A stretch of 41,158 nucleotides of DNA from Bacillota bacterium (GTDB lineage Bacteria; Bacillota; Clostridia; Lachnospirales; Lachnospiraceae), in NCBI GenBank assembly GCA_023420935.1, contig JAEZUR010000067.1:1-41158 (forward strand), written 5' to 3'. The translations under genes and the position numbers were made by a program. Under the pieces are notes generated by a model. That model saw only the letters and a program-made list of their open reading frames with translations. It was not told where the DNA came from and ran no database searches. Below are positions 16,762 to 25,657 of this stretch, piece after piece. Each line of letters starts with the position of its first letter. Within the stretch, counting starts at the first letter, position 1.

Positions 16762-18831
16762 TTACTCTACTGCTTCCTTTACAAACGCAGGAACTTCTCC
16801 TCTTCGGAAGCTGAATGAATATCTTTCTTCATTACCAAAATTATCTTTACTGATTAACACAGATGAACCCGTATCAGGGTCTGTATCAATTAATGTATAG
16901 TTTCTACTTGCATAATCACTTGGTATCATATGAGTGAATAGTTCTTCCATTTGTTCCTTATCACTAAATGTAACATTTTTTGAAGTATAAGTAGATGTTT
17001 CTCCCTTTAATTGATTTTCATAATTAATCTGTTCTTCTTGTTTCACGTTATAATAATCGATATCTATTTGCTTTATATCCGCTGCGCTAACTTGGTAAGA
17101 AGCATCAAATCCATGATCAGCTAAAAATGCTATGGTGTTTGTAAACGATGGAAACACATTCATTTCCATACTTCTCTCACTAATTTGGACAGAAATAGTA
17201 GCAATTGGATAGGTACTTATCAATTCCTTCATGGTAAGATTAGATAATTCCTCTTTATAAATCTTTAGTAGCTGTTCTTTCTCGTTATAATCTAAGCTAA
17301 AATCCTTGTTAATCATCATATTATAACACATGATACGTTCAATATCTTCCGGTTTCCATTGATACACTGGATAATGACCTTCTTTATATTCCTTTGTATC
17401 ATAGATTTTCTGAATCAAATCCAAGTTATCTTTAACTGTCATACGATAGATACGATATACATTTCTACCACTTTTCAAAGTAAATTTCACGCTGTAGGAG
17501 AAGCTTTTATTATCAATATCAGAATAAGCTTCATCATAACGATCTTCACTTAGACCAATCTTTGCCAACTCATAAGCGGAGTCAATATCAGCAAGTTTCA
17601 TATATTTTAGTTGATAAGCTTCACTACTTATATAATCAGTTCTGTTTGGTATAAAATATTGATAAGTTTCATCCACTCCTGAAATGGAAACACTCATGCT
17701 TTTTACATTATCTTTCTTTGGTATATAGTTATCATATTGGAATATGTCAAATTGAAAAATACATGCTATCACAACGATAATCCCTGCACAAGATAACATT
17801 TGTTTTTTGTAAGCAAAAGCACTACGGATATCAAAGTTATAAATAATTTCTATTAATGCATAAATCAGAAAGAATGAGAAAATCAAACCGAAGACAAACC
17901 ACCCATTATTCCCTCGTTGGGTAATACTACGAAATAAAATACCACCACCTAATGTAAGTGGAATTACTAATAAGAACTTTATAATTGGTTTCGATACTCC
18001 AAATGCCATAGCCTTACCAGCTGCTTCAGAAGCCCGTTTCTTATATAAGAACAATACGAACCCAATAAGTAAAACTGTTACAATCAAAACAGTAAAGATT
18101 CTACCTGGTCTGGCATGCATAAGAGAATCCACATATACACCAATTGGTGATAGAAATAACATATATTGATCGAATCTATCAGACATATAATAAGTCTTAA
18201 AAAATCCACTAAAATAAATTTCTTTCAATAACATAATCAATGGTCCATAAAGTAGGAAAACAGCTGCTCCAAAACAGCTAATCACAAGATTACCCGTAAA
18301 CATAACTGCCATAACCACAACCGTATAAATTAAGCAGTAAAATAAGATGTTGATTCCTAGGTAATTAAATGCTCGCATCAAAATCTCTTGATTCATAAAA
18401 CCATTTACCTGAATCACTACAAAGCTTAACAATAAATTGATGATATATGGAATAAAGAAGATTAGTATTCCATCTATAAAGTTAACACTAAACAATAACT
18501 CTCTACGAATTGGAATGCTATGGTATAAATCTACTTTTTTTCTGGAGTGCAGGTAAAAAAAGCTACTTAGTCCGCAAATAATTGCTCCTGCTACTGTAAT
18601 AAATACAACAAACACATTACCTTGCCCTAAATAATTGAGTATATGCTTATTGATTTGATCTTTCGTGATATAACCGATGGCATGGTCCAAATCATTCCTA
18701 TAATTACTCAACAACATAGCAAAGAATACAGGTAGCCCAAGGAAAAGGGTAATCATAGACAGCGCTATGGTCCATAACCTCTTCTTTAAATCTTCTCTTT
18801 GTAATTTAAAAAATAAGTTTTTTGATGTCAT
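16762..18831 (-). CDS. ABC-2 type transporter permease, large form
   Basis: A 689-residue membrane protein, partner of the ATPase encoded upstream. Residues 1-290 hold about six hydrophobic helices. A further pair of helices lies near 315-375, and a large hydrophilic domain (about 385-689) would be outside the cell. This pattern resembles the long permeases found beside YtrA-type repressors in Firmicutes; the substrate is unknown, possibly a peptide or envelope-active antibiotic. Start ATG 18831 has GGAGGT eight bases upstream and overlaps the ATPase gene by 26 bp. The last gene of its three-gene operon, ending just upstream of the cobalamin promoter. Confidence 0.8.
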   Translation of the reverse strand: MTSKNLFFKLQREDLKKRLWTIALSMITLFLGLPVFFAMLLSNYRNDLDHAIGYITKDQINKHILNYLGQGNVFVVFITVAGAIICGLSSFFYLHSRKKVDLYHSIPIRRELLFSVNFIDGILIFFIPYIINLLLSFVVIQVNGFMNQEILMRAFNYLGINILFYCLIYTVVVMAVMFTGNLVISCFGAAVFLLYGPLIMLLKEIYFSGFFKTYYMSDRFDQYMLFLSPIGVYVDSLMHARPGRIFTVLIVTVLLIGFVLFLYKKRASEAAGKAMAFGVSKPIIKFLLVIPLTLGGGILFRSITQRGNNGWFVFGLIFSFFLIYALIEIIYNFDIRSAFAYKKQMLSCAGIIVVIACIFQFDIFQYDNYIPKKDNVKSMSVSISGVDETYQYFIPNRTDYISSEAYQLKYMKLADIDSAYELAKIGLSEDRYDEAYSDIDNKSFSYSVKFTLKSGRNVYRIYRMTVKDNLDLIQKIYDTKEYKEGHYPVYQWKPEDIERIMCYNMMINKDFSLDYNEKEQLLKIYKEELSNLTMKELISTYPIATISVQISERSMEMNVFPSFTNTIAFLADHGFDASYQVSAADIKQIDIDYYNVKQEEQINYENQLKGETSTYTSKNVTFSDKEQMEELFTHMIPSDYASRNYTLIDTDPDTGSSVLISKDNFGNEERYSFSFRRGEVPAFVKEAVE

Positions 18832-19708
18832 AACCGACTACCTCCGTCTCACTAATAAATATTTCTTCCAGAGATAAGGGAAGAACTTCTAAAAAGATAG
18901 GTTTCACCATCTCAATTCGTTTTGTTATCTCTTCGCAGGTTCCTCTAGCCGTAATTGTATAGAGAGAACCCCTCTTATCATTTTTAAGTAAATCAATGCC
19001 TTCCAATGCTTGTTCTAGATCTTCTTCCTTCTGAAATACGCATTGAATCTTATGAATACTTAACTTCATATCAAATAAATCCTTGGACAATAAAATACCA
19101 CCTTTATGAAGAAGCCCGACATGATCGCAAATATCTTCTAGCTCTCTTAAGTTATGAGAAGCAATGACTGGAGTCATGTTACGTTCTGCCATTTCTTTGG
19201 CAAATATACTTTTTACTGCTTGACGCATCACTGGATCCAATCCATCAAAGGTTTCATCACAGAATACATACTGTGTATTCGCACATACACCACATATAAT
19301 TGACACTTGTTTTTTCATACCCTTGGAAAAAGTGTTGATTTTACGGTTCTGATCTAGATCAAATTGTTTCATAAAAGAATCAAATCTAGCTCCATCAAAT
19401 TTCGGATAAATAACTTGATAGTATCTCTTTAGATCTTTCGGTGTAGCATTACTGAAAAAATACTGATCATCTGAAATGTAGAAAAATAATTCTTTTGCAG
19501 CAATATTTTCAAATACTTCCAGTCCATCAATACGGATTACACCACTGTCTGGCTTTAAAATACCACTTAACATACGGATAAAGGTACTCTTACCAGCGCC
19601 ATTGGTTCCAACAAGTCCAAATACATTACCTTCCTTGATGGTTACGCTTACATCATCCACTGCTTTTATCTTGTCAAATTGCTTACAAACGTTTATCGCT
19701 TCAATCAT
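18806..19708 (-). CDS. ABC exporter ATPase (YtrB-like)
   Basis: A 300-residue ABC ATPase of the drug/antibiotic-export type. Walker A is GTNGAGKST (about 36-44). The signature region reads TFSKGMKKQV, typical of this subclass instead of LSGGQ. Walker B is YVFCDETFDGLDP, with the H-loop in VIASHNLRELE. Start ATG 19708 is chosen because AAGGAGGG lies eight bases upstream; a longer frame begins inside the regulator gene. It overlaps the YtrA-like gene by 8 bp, and the permease gene overlaps its end, so the three are cotranscribed. Confidence 0.9.
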   Translation of the reverse strand: MIEAINVCKQFDKIKAVDDVSVTIKEGNVFGLVGTNGAGKSTFIRMLSGILKPDSGVIRIDGLEVFENIAAKELFFYISDDQYFFSNATPKDLKRYYQVIYPKFDGARFDSFMKQFDLDQNRKINTFSKGMKKQVSIICGVCANTQYVFCDETFDGLDPVMRQAVKSIFAKEMAERNMTPVIASHNLRELEDICDHVGLLHKGGILLSKDLFDMKLSIHKIQCVFQKEEDLEQALEGIDLLKNDKRGSLYTITARGTCEEITKRIEMVKPIFLEVLPLSLEEIFISETEVVGYDIKKLIF

Positions 19709-20078
19709 TTTGACTTCCCTCCTTATAACCCTCATTTACCTTATTACAAAACTGATCTTTCGAGATCCCAAGCTCTTTGGCTTCCTCTGCCAGTTGAATA
19801 ATAGACTTTAAAATCTCTTCTTTTTTACATTGAATTAAAGCATCATTGGCAGCAATAAAACTTCCTCGCCCTTTTACCGAATAAATGAAACCTCGCCGCT
19901 CCAATTCAGCGTAAGCCCTCTGTATGGTATTGGGATTAATGGATAAATCAATTGCAAGATTACGAACAGATGGTAATTGACTATCTGCTTCTAGAACTCC
20001 TTTTAGGATTAATTCTTGAAATCGCTCCACTATCTGCTCATAGATTGGTCTACGGTCTTTGTAATCTATAATTATCAT
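19701..20078 (-). CDS. GntR-family repressor, YtrA type
   Basis: A 125-residue regulator. Residues 1-75 form the GntR winged helix: PIYEQIVERFQELILKG, then LPSVRNLAIDLSINPNTIQR, then YAELERRGFIYSVKGRGSFI. The short C-terminal helical tail (about 50 residues) with no ligand-binding domain marks the YtrA subfamily. These proteins typically repress their own ABC transporter operon and respond to envelope stress. First gene of the operon, with AAAGGAG upstream of ATG 20078. Candidate operators lie in the leader. Confidence 0.92.
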   Translation of the reverse strand: MIIIDYKDRRPIYEQIVERFQELILKGVLEADSQLPSVRNLAIDLSINPNTIQRAYAELERRGFIYSVKGRGSFIAANDALIQCKKEEILKSIIQLAEEAKELGISKDQFCNKVNEGYKEGSQND

Positions 20079-20107
20079 TCGGTATCTCCTTTCTATTAAT
20101 TTGGGTA

Positions 20108-20182
20108 ATATAGTACTATATGTTTCGTTGTTAACTAATTATATTCCAATTTTTGTTTTTCTATACCAACTGTACTATTATA
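20108..20182 (-). promoter_or_regulatory. Promoter and likely YtrA operator region
   Basis: On the minus strand TATAAT lies at 20182-20177, with weak -35 candidates around TTTACT/TACTAT 17-19 bp upstream. A perfect 14-bp palindrome, ATATAGTACTATAT, occupies 20108-20121 between promoter and gene. A second TAGTAC overlaps the -10 box, and a TATAGTA copy lies near 20204. Repeated TAGTACTATA-like words fit a self-repressing GntR regulator; this is inference. Confidence 0.5.
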
Positions 20183-20306
20183 CTTAATACACTTATGGTA
20201 TAGTAAAAGGAATACTTTGTCAATCATTTATTTTACAAGGTTGGAAAATATTCCTTTAATTTTTGATATATGCTTATATTTAACATTAGAAAGTTTATAT
20301 TAAAAC

Positions 20307-21200
20307 TTACTTACTCGTTCCATTCATTATGCTTTCAACCATCTCTAATGTTACTGTTTTTAGTGGAATTGGATAATTGGCACAAGAACCAGCGGCAGTT
20401 CCACATGCAAAACGAACTAACTCATCATCATCCATCCCGTTATAAAGCCCATAGATTGTACCCGCTTTAAAACTATCACCAGCTCCAAGTGTACTAACAA
20501 CATCAACAGCATACGGCTTAAAATACTTTGGTTCTTCTCCTTTTCTTCCATACATAATCTCTTTCTCTCCAAAGGTGAAGATAATTAATCCATCTGTGTT
20601 CTCTGTATATTTTCGATATAACTCTAAGTAATCCTGTCCTGGATAAATGGCTTTTAAATGTTGATGTGAAATGGCATTTACTGCACAATACCGATTCATG
20701 ATACTATCATAATTACAATCGATTGTTGCGTATTTTTTATGATGTGACACACAAAGCTCTGCAATCTGTTCTCCAAAGAATGGATCTGCTCCAACAACAG
20801 AACACTTTTTAATCTCCTCTTCATCAGGTGCTTCATAAAATGGAATTTTTCTATCGAAGAGAGCACCAAATTGTCCAAAACAGGTTCTGGTATCTTTGTC
20901 TATAATCACACAGTCCATCACACCAGAAAAACCATCTTCCATAGCCAATTTACTTGTATCAACGGATTTATTCTTAAAATAATCTAGAATAATAGCTGAA
21001 TTCCTATAACCCAAATGACTGCCACCTAATGTAACATCACAACCAAAAGAAGATAGAATGGCAGCAGCAATACCGGTTTCACCACCAATTAAATCATATC
21101 TTTCTCTTATTTCAGCATAATCATCCGGTTTAGGATAGTCGCCACATAATAAAATACTCTCTGTTGCCAGAATCATTCCATATAAATAAATTTCCCCCAT
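20307..21200 (-). CDS. PfkB-family carbohydrate kinase
   Basis: A 297-residue ribokinase-fold kinase. The N-terminal GGETGIAAAILSSFG matches PfkB signature 1 (sugar-binding GG), and VVSTLGAGDSFKAG near the C-terminus is signature 2, with the catalytic Asp at about 242. Two adjacent ATGs follow GGGAGG. I take the second (21200), seven bases away, although 21203 is equally possible; longer frames lack a site. It lies 72 bp after fbp and is probably cotranscribed. The sugar is not evident: residues that distinguish fructokinase, ribokinase and tagatose kinases cannot be assigned by eye. Confidence 0.88.
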   Translation of the reverse strand: MGEIYLYGMILATESILLCGDYPKPDDYAEIRERYDLIGGETGIAAAILSSFGCDVTLGGSHLGYRNSAIILDYFKNKSVDTSKLAMEDGFSGVMDCVIIDKDTRTCFGQFGALFDRKIPFYEAPDEEEIKKCSVVGADPFFGEQIAELCVSHHKKYATIDCNYDSIMNRYCAVNAISHQHLKAIYPGQDYLELYRKYTENTDGLIIFTFGEKEIMYGRKGEEPKYFKPYAVDVVSTLGAGDSFKAGTIYGLYNGMDDDELVRFACGTAAGSCANYPIPLKTVTLEMVESIMNGTSK

Positions 21201-21272
21201 CATGAATCCTCCCTTTATCTCTTTATAATAATAACTTAAGCAGTTAAAACTTACTAACACTACGTTTATAGT

Positions 21273-23246
21273 TTAAGAGTCCGCTTCTATAATACTGCCT
21301 GTACGATAAGCCTTCAAAAGTTCTTCTAATTCTTGTATCCTAATCTTTATTGCTCTACCATTGTCCGTATCACCTACCACAAGTCTCTTCATCACACGCT
21401 CCACAATGGTAGTGTCCGAATGAATATCTCGTTCATTGACAACCGCATCTTCTGTGGATTCAAACGGCTCATGAGATACTAGCCTAAGTCCATAGGAGTT
21501 ATAACTTAAGGTGTAGCCCGCTATACCAGTTTTACAGTAATAAGCCTTAGAAAATCCACCATCAATAATTAATAATTTCCCACCACATTTAATTGGTGTC
21601 TCCCCATTTTTAAGCTCTACTGGCATGTGCCCATTGATTATATGTGAATGCTCTGTAGGAAGTCCGAATTCTTCTAAAATCTTATTGACAATGGATTCAT
21701 CTTCTATTAACTTATAATACATGTTTTTCTTCTCGTTCTGCACTTCTTTGTCAGTCAAGAGATATCGCTCAAAGGTTGCCATTTTAGCCTTTCCGTAAAC
21801 CGGAGAATTCTCATTTGACCAAATATACCACATGATATCTTGACCTTTTTGTTTTTCCTCTTCCTCAATGGAATAGTATCCTTTTCTTGCGTATATTTCT
21901 AATACATCATATAAACTCTTTCCACTGTATACCTGTTCAAAAATGTTAACTTCGCGAAAACTTCCATCTTCATTAAAAGGTACGCATCCATGGTATAGAA
22001 GATTCGAATTATAGACACGATATAGACTGCCCTTAGAGAATAAAAATCGTACATGTTTTTGAAGTTTCTCACAGTTTAAAAATGCTGATTTTAAACGCTC
22101 CATTAATGTTTCTTCTTCTGTTGTTAATTCATAAGGATCTTCTTTATTTACAGTTGGAAACGAATAGTCTTTTAACTGATATTCTTTTCCATCCATGACA
22201 ACAACACCTTTTTCATAATCAATTTTATCTAAGAGTAGGCGTTGATTCATATGAAAATCAGGTCTACTTTTAATAAGCTGACCCTCTAATTTAAACTGAA
22301 TCATGGTAATTGCTTTATGCATCCTTTTATCTATTTCTAAATCCTTCACATTATAACAGGAATCATTATAGTCAATGCTAAAACAATCACAATTATCTGA
22401 AGCATAGACATTCATAGCAAAGGTTGCTAACGGTATTAAATTAATGCCATACCCCTCTTCTATCATATCTAAATTACCATACTTTGCAGATAAGCGAATT
22501 ACATTTGCAATGCAGGCTAAATGACCTGAAGCTGCTCCCATCCAAAGAACATCGTGATTCCCCCATTGTATATCAACGGAATGATACTTCATTAATGTAT
22601 CCATGATAATATGGGGGCCAGGTCCACGGTCAAAGATGTCCCCAACAATATGTAAATTATCCACGACTAATCTTTGAATTAAATTACATAAGGCAATAAT
22701 AAATTCTTTTGCACGACCAATTCGAATAATGGTATTGATAATTTCATCATAATAATCTTCTTTATCTTGGATCTCCGCTTTTTCAGTGATTAGTTCTTCT
22801 ATAATATAAGCAAAGTCTTTCGGTAACGCTTTTCTAACCTTTGATCTCGTATACTTGGAAGAAACCTGACGATTCATCTGGATCAATCGATATAGGGTTA
22901 TCTTATACCAATCCTCCATATTTTCTTCCTTTTGTATGATTAATTCAAGCTTTTGCTCTGGATAATAGATTAAAGTAGCTAGGCTTTTTTTATCCTTATT
23001 CGTTAATGTTTTCCCAAAAGCCTCTTCAATTTTTCGTTTCACAGCACCGGAACCATTTTTTAAAACATGCAGAAATTGTTCATATTCTCCATGTATATCT
23101 GTCATAAAATGCTCTGTTCCTTTTGGTAGATTCAAAATTGACTGTAGATTAATTATTTCAGTTGATGCTGTCGCTATGGTTGGATATTTATCCGCTAAAC
23201 TTTTTAAATACTTTAACTTTAATTCATTCATTTCATAATCGCCCAT
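21273..23246 (-). CDS. fbp: Fructose-1,6-bisphosphatase class III
   Basis: A 657-residue gluconeogenic phosphatase of the large Firmicute type, unrelated to classes I and II. Metallophosphoesterase motifs are visible: TDIHGEY (about 49-55), GDIFDRGPG, and WGNHDVLWMGA. Further downstream are NGHMPVE and LLIIDGGFSKAYY, which complete the metal-binding centre. Length is typical (about 640-670). The ATG at 23246 has GGGGGG eight bases upstream. It is followed by a PfkB kinase gene, suggesting a sugar-phosphate unit. Confidence 0.97.
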   Translation of the reverse strand: MGDYEMNELKLKYLKSLADKYPTIATASTEIINLQSILNLPKGTEHFMTDIHGEYEQFLHVLKNGSGAVKRKIEEAFGKTLTNKDKKSLATLIYYPEQKLELIIQKEENMEDWYKITLYRLIQMNRQVSSKYTRSKVRKALPKDFAYIIEELITEKAEIQDKEDYYDEIINTIIRIGRAKEFIIALCNLIQRLVVDNLHIVGDIFDRGPGPHIIMDTLMKYHSVDIQWGNHDVLWMGAASGHLACIANVIRLSAKYGNLDMIEEGYGINLIPLATFAMNVYASDNCDCFSIDYNDSCYNVKDLEIDKRMHKAITMIQFKLEGQLIKSRPDFHMNQRLLLDKIDYEKGVVVMDGKEYQLKDYSFPTVNKEDPYELTTEEETLMERLKSAFLNCEKLQKHVRFLFSKGSLYRVYNSNLLYHGCVPFNEDGSFREVNIFEQVYSGKSLYDVLEIYARKGYYSIEEEEKQKGQDIMWYIWSNENSPVYGKAKMATFERYLLTDKEVQNEKKNMYYKLIEDESIVNKILEEFGLPTEHSHIINGHMPVELKNGETPIKCGGKLLIIDGGFSKAYYCKTGIAGYTLSYNSYGLRLVSHEPFESTEDAVVNERDIHSDTTIVERVMKRLVVGDTDNGRAIKIRIQELEELLKAYRTGSIIEADS

Positions 23247-23379
23247 TTCATTATACCCCCCAAGTAATTTAGTAATTATGCTAAATTATTTCTGATTTTC
23301 TTGTTACATTTTAACATAATACTATATGGCAGTAAATAAAAATATATGTTAATAAATGAATTTCATAATCGTATATCAC

Positions 23380-23418
23380 AAAAACAACTGTGTAAACTTG
23401 TGACATTTATACAGTTGT
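23380..23418 (-). terminator. Intrinsic terminator after the DUF4190-like gene
   Basis: ACAACTGT and ACAGTTGT (with TAAA/TTTA continuing the stem) form a hairpin at 23384-23418, followed on the minus strand by five T's. It closes the 23444-24202 gene and separates it from fbp. Confidence 0.75.
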
Positions 23419-23443
23419 CTTATATATTCTCTTCCTTATGTTG

Positions 23444-24202
23444 TTATTCTTCCTCTTCTATCAATCTAGTTACGCCAAATTGCTCCATGGTATCAACATT
23501 GATTAAGACCGCTTTATTATTCTCCATCCATTCTGGAAAATATAAAACAATCGTGTATTTTGCATCTTGATCTGGTATTTCATCGGAACGATCTTCCCCT
23601 TTTGATACAAATTTATTAACTGGAAGTTGAATATAGAAAAATCTATGTTTATCAATCTTTAACCGTTCTCTTCCTTCTTCATCTATTCCAGCAAGGTCAA
23701 TCGCTGTTTGTCCTGAAACTACTGTCATATCAGTACCACTATAAAAATTATCCGATAAATCTCTATAATCTTTATACCAGCCCCAAGATCCATCCTGGTT
23801 TAATACGTAAGATGCATTTTCTATGATCCATGTACCATAAATTAGAGAATTGTAATTTACATCGGTTTCATCCAAACTATTCTCTAATTCATTTATGGCA
23901 GAATTCAAATCACTTTTAACGTCTTCCTTTACTGTTTCTACATTTTTTACATCTAATAATATGAAAAAGGATAAAAGAAACGCCATAAAACCTACTGCGA
24001 TACCACCTAAAGCAAATCCTTTTCTTTTTCCAATCATTAATTGTATGATACCCAGTATAATACCAATAAACCCAAACACAATAGCTGGAAAGAATAAAAA
24101 ACTACTTATGATAGCAACAACACTAACAATAATAGATGCTATGCCAAGATTAGGTTCTTTCTTTCTAACTATTCCATCACTTTGTTCCACTTTTTGCTCC
24201 AT
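23444..24202 (-). CDS. DUF4190-like membrane protein with extracytoplasmic domain
   Basis: A 252-residue protein of unknown function. After a short polar start, three hydrophobic helices (about 20-105) with Gly-rich turns such as GFIGIILGIIQ and ALGGIAVGF resemble the DUF4190 helical hairpin. Residues 115-252 form a hydrophilic domain with GTWIIENASYVLNQDG, reminiscent of small beta-barrel domains of lipocalin-like type. ATG 24202 is chosen because GGGAGG lies five bases upstream; a TTG five codons earlier overlaps that site. A strong hairpin lies directly upstream and a terminator downstream, so it is a single-gene unit. Confidence 0.65.
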   Translation of the reverse strand: MEQKVEQSDGIVRKKEPNLGIASIIVSVVAIISSFLFFPAIVFGFIGIILGIIQLMIGKRKGFALGGIAVGFMAFLLSFFILLDVKNVETVKEDVKSDLNSAINELENSLDETDVNYNSLIYGTWIIENASYVLNQDGSWGWYKDYRDLSDNFYSGTDMTVVSGQTAIDLAGIDEEGRERLKIDKHRFFYIQLPVNKFVSKGEDRSDEIPDQDAKYTIVLYFPEWMENNKAVLINVDTMEQFGVTRLIEEEE

Positions 24203-24219
24203 ACCATCCTCCCACAATA

Positions 24220-24255
24220 AATAAATCCTATATATTTACATATATAGGATTTATT
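24220..24255 (-). terminator. Perfect 16-bp hairpin between AraC-type and DUF4190-like genes
   Basis: AATAAATCCTATATAT (24220-24235) and its exact complement (24240-24255) flank a 4-base loop. It follows the AraC-type gene by 22 bp and ends 7 bases before the next ribosome binding site. It could be a terminator for the AraC-type gene, though the T-run is interrupted, or a stabilising 5' structure of the next mRNA. Confidence 0.5.
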
Positions 24256-24277
24256 GTATCACTATGAATTACATACG

Positions 24278-25192
24278 TCAAATCTGATTTACCAATTTTA
24301 CTGGTCTTGCTTCTATATAACCGCGGTATCCCATTGGTGCTAACTGAAATCTTGGCGCAGTTTCTGAATCCCATTGATAACCATAGATGGTTGGATCATA
24401 TTGTTCTATCTTCTTCCACACCTGCTCGATTTCATCACCAAAATTATCATCCTCGTATGGCTCTCCTTGGAAGATCATCATTTTGCAAGGTTCCAGTTCA
24501 ATTACTTCATATCCATCTGGTATGTCTTTACTATAATCTAAAGGCACCTCTACACCTTGCACATATTGTGAAGTTCCTTCTTTTATTAACTTTTTCGGTA
24601 ACCACATACCAATCGGCTCGTATAATGCCTCTTTTACACTGGTCAAAACACCCCATACATCACAACCCACTTCATCACAATAGGCAAAATATTCTGTGGC
24701 TTTGACTCCTCTTTTCAGTATTACTTTTCTTGGTGGTCTCTCAACTACTTGAACAAAAATAGTACCAATTTCTTTCTCATTACTCATATCTTTGCTTCCT
24801 CCTTTATGAAGTTGTAGGTAGGTATCATATGCTTTATAGGGTAGAAACAATGGAATTGGAGGAGTACTTTTATTATATCGCTTAGGAGGCAATCCAAATT
24901 GCTTGGAAAATGCACGTGTAAATCCTTCTTGTGAATCAAATACAAAATGAAGTGCTACATCAATTACTTTATCATCTTCATCACGAAGCTTTAGAGCTGC
25001 TTTGGTTAATCGCAGTGCACGAATATATTCAAATGGTGTCTTCCCCGTAACTTCTTTAAATATTCTAGCTGCATGCCAAACAGAATATCCTGCTTCCCTG
25101 GATAATTGTTTTAATGTAATCTCATCTTGTAAGTGTTCCTCAATGTACTCTTGCATATTTTGAACTGCCATCCTTACTTCAAGCCGATTCAT
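24278..25192 (-). CDS. AraC-family regulator with GyrI-like effector domain
   Basis: A 304-residue regulator. The N-terminal AraC domain (about 1-108) shows both helix-turn-helix units: ITLKQLSREAGYSVWHAARIF and VIDVALHFVFDSQEGFTRAF, ending in FGLPPKRY. The C-terminal half (about 145-304) is a GyrI-like small-molecule-binding domain, with RPPRKVILKRG at its start and ending PRFQLAPMGYRGYIEARPVK. This arrangement matches Rob/SoxS-like and multidrug-binding regulators. ATG 25192 has GGAGGA eight bases upstream. The inducer is unknown; no transporter is directly beside it, only a small Cys-rich protein gene upstream. Confidence 0.9.
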   Translation of the reverse strand: MNRLEVRMAVQNMQEYIEEHLQDEITLKQLSREAGYSVWHAARIFKEVTGKTPFEYIRALRLTKAALKLRDEDDKVIDVALHFVFDSQEGFTRAFSKQFGLPPKRYNKSTPPIPLFLPYKAYDTYLQLHKGGSKDMSNEKEIGTIFVQVVERPPRKVILKRGVKATEYFAYCDEVGCDVWGVLTSVKEALYEPIGMWLPKKLIKEGTSQYVQGVEVPLDYSKDIPDGYEVIELEPCKMMIFQGEPYEDDNFGDEIEQVWKKIEQYDPTIYGYQWDSETAPRFQLAPMGYRGYIEARPVKLVNQI

Positions 25193-25321
25193 TGTTTTCC
25201 TCCATACAATACATATATTCTTTGTTCGTATCCTGTTCTATCACATAGAATACCTCCATGAGAACATCATATCAGAAAGAATGAGTACATTCTTGACACC
25301 GATTGCTAATTTGTATTACTG

Positions 25322-25501
25322 CTACAATTCCTGTTTTACCTTTTTACTTAACTCCTTGGCTGCAGCTTTGTCTCTTTGTCTCACACAATAAGGAGGATGT
25401 TTTTTATGTAATCGGTGATGTTCCAAACATTCACTACATTTTCCATGACGTTCACAGTTTTTTCTTTTGCAGTTGCATTCTTCTTTTCCATTCTCAAGCA
25501 T
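25322..25501 (-). CDS. 59-residue cysteine-rich small protein
   Basis: A short gene with AAAAGGAG six bases before the ATG and a TAG stop. The 59-residue product starts MLENGKEECNCKRKNCERHG, then has KCSECLEHHR and PPYC, and ends in a Lys-rich helix. Five of the six cysteines lie at about 9, 11, 16, 22 and 25, with the last at 39, plus several histidines. This fits a small zinc- or iron-binding fold. Very similar CxC...C..HGxCxxC...H arrangements occur in small clostridial and archaeal proteins of unknown function. The frame is preferred over an overlapping one because of the ribosome site and the metal-ligand pattern. Function unknown. Confidence 0.75.
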   Translation of the reverse strand: MLENGKEECNCKRKNCERHGKCSECLEHHRLHKKHPPYCVRQRDKAAAKELSKKVKQEL

Positions 25502-25612
25502 AAGGACTCCTTTTCATATATTCCGTTTAACTTATTTCTATATTTAAGATTATACATGATTCTAATAAATAAAAAAACAGACAATTCCGGTTACGAAACT
25601 TAAAGATAACAT

Positions 25613-25641
25613 AAAACAGCCGCAACATATTGTTGCGGCTG
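25613..25641 (-). terminator. Intrinsic terminator after aspartokinase
   Basis: CAGCCGCAACA (25617-25627) pairs perfectly with TGTTGCGGCTG (25631-25641) across a 3-base loop, followed by four T's on the minus strand. It lies 17 bp past the aspartokinase stop. Confidence 0.85.
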
Positions 25642-25657
25642 CTCTATAATTACTATA

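Noticed and set aside
25194..25270. Short upstream frame (MEVFYVIEQDTNKEY...) ending in the AraC-type gene start
   Set aside because: Its stop falls inside the regulator's first codons, which would suit translational coupling, but it has no ribosome site and no recognisable sequence; chance is likely.
25381..25584. A 67-codon frame overlapping the Cys-rich small gene
   Set aside because: It lacks a ribosome site, and the alternative frame has a strong site plus a coherent Cys/His pattern.
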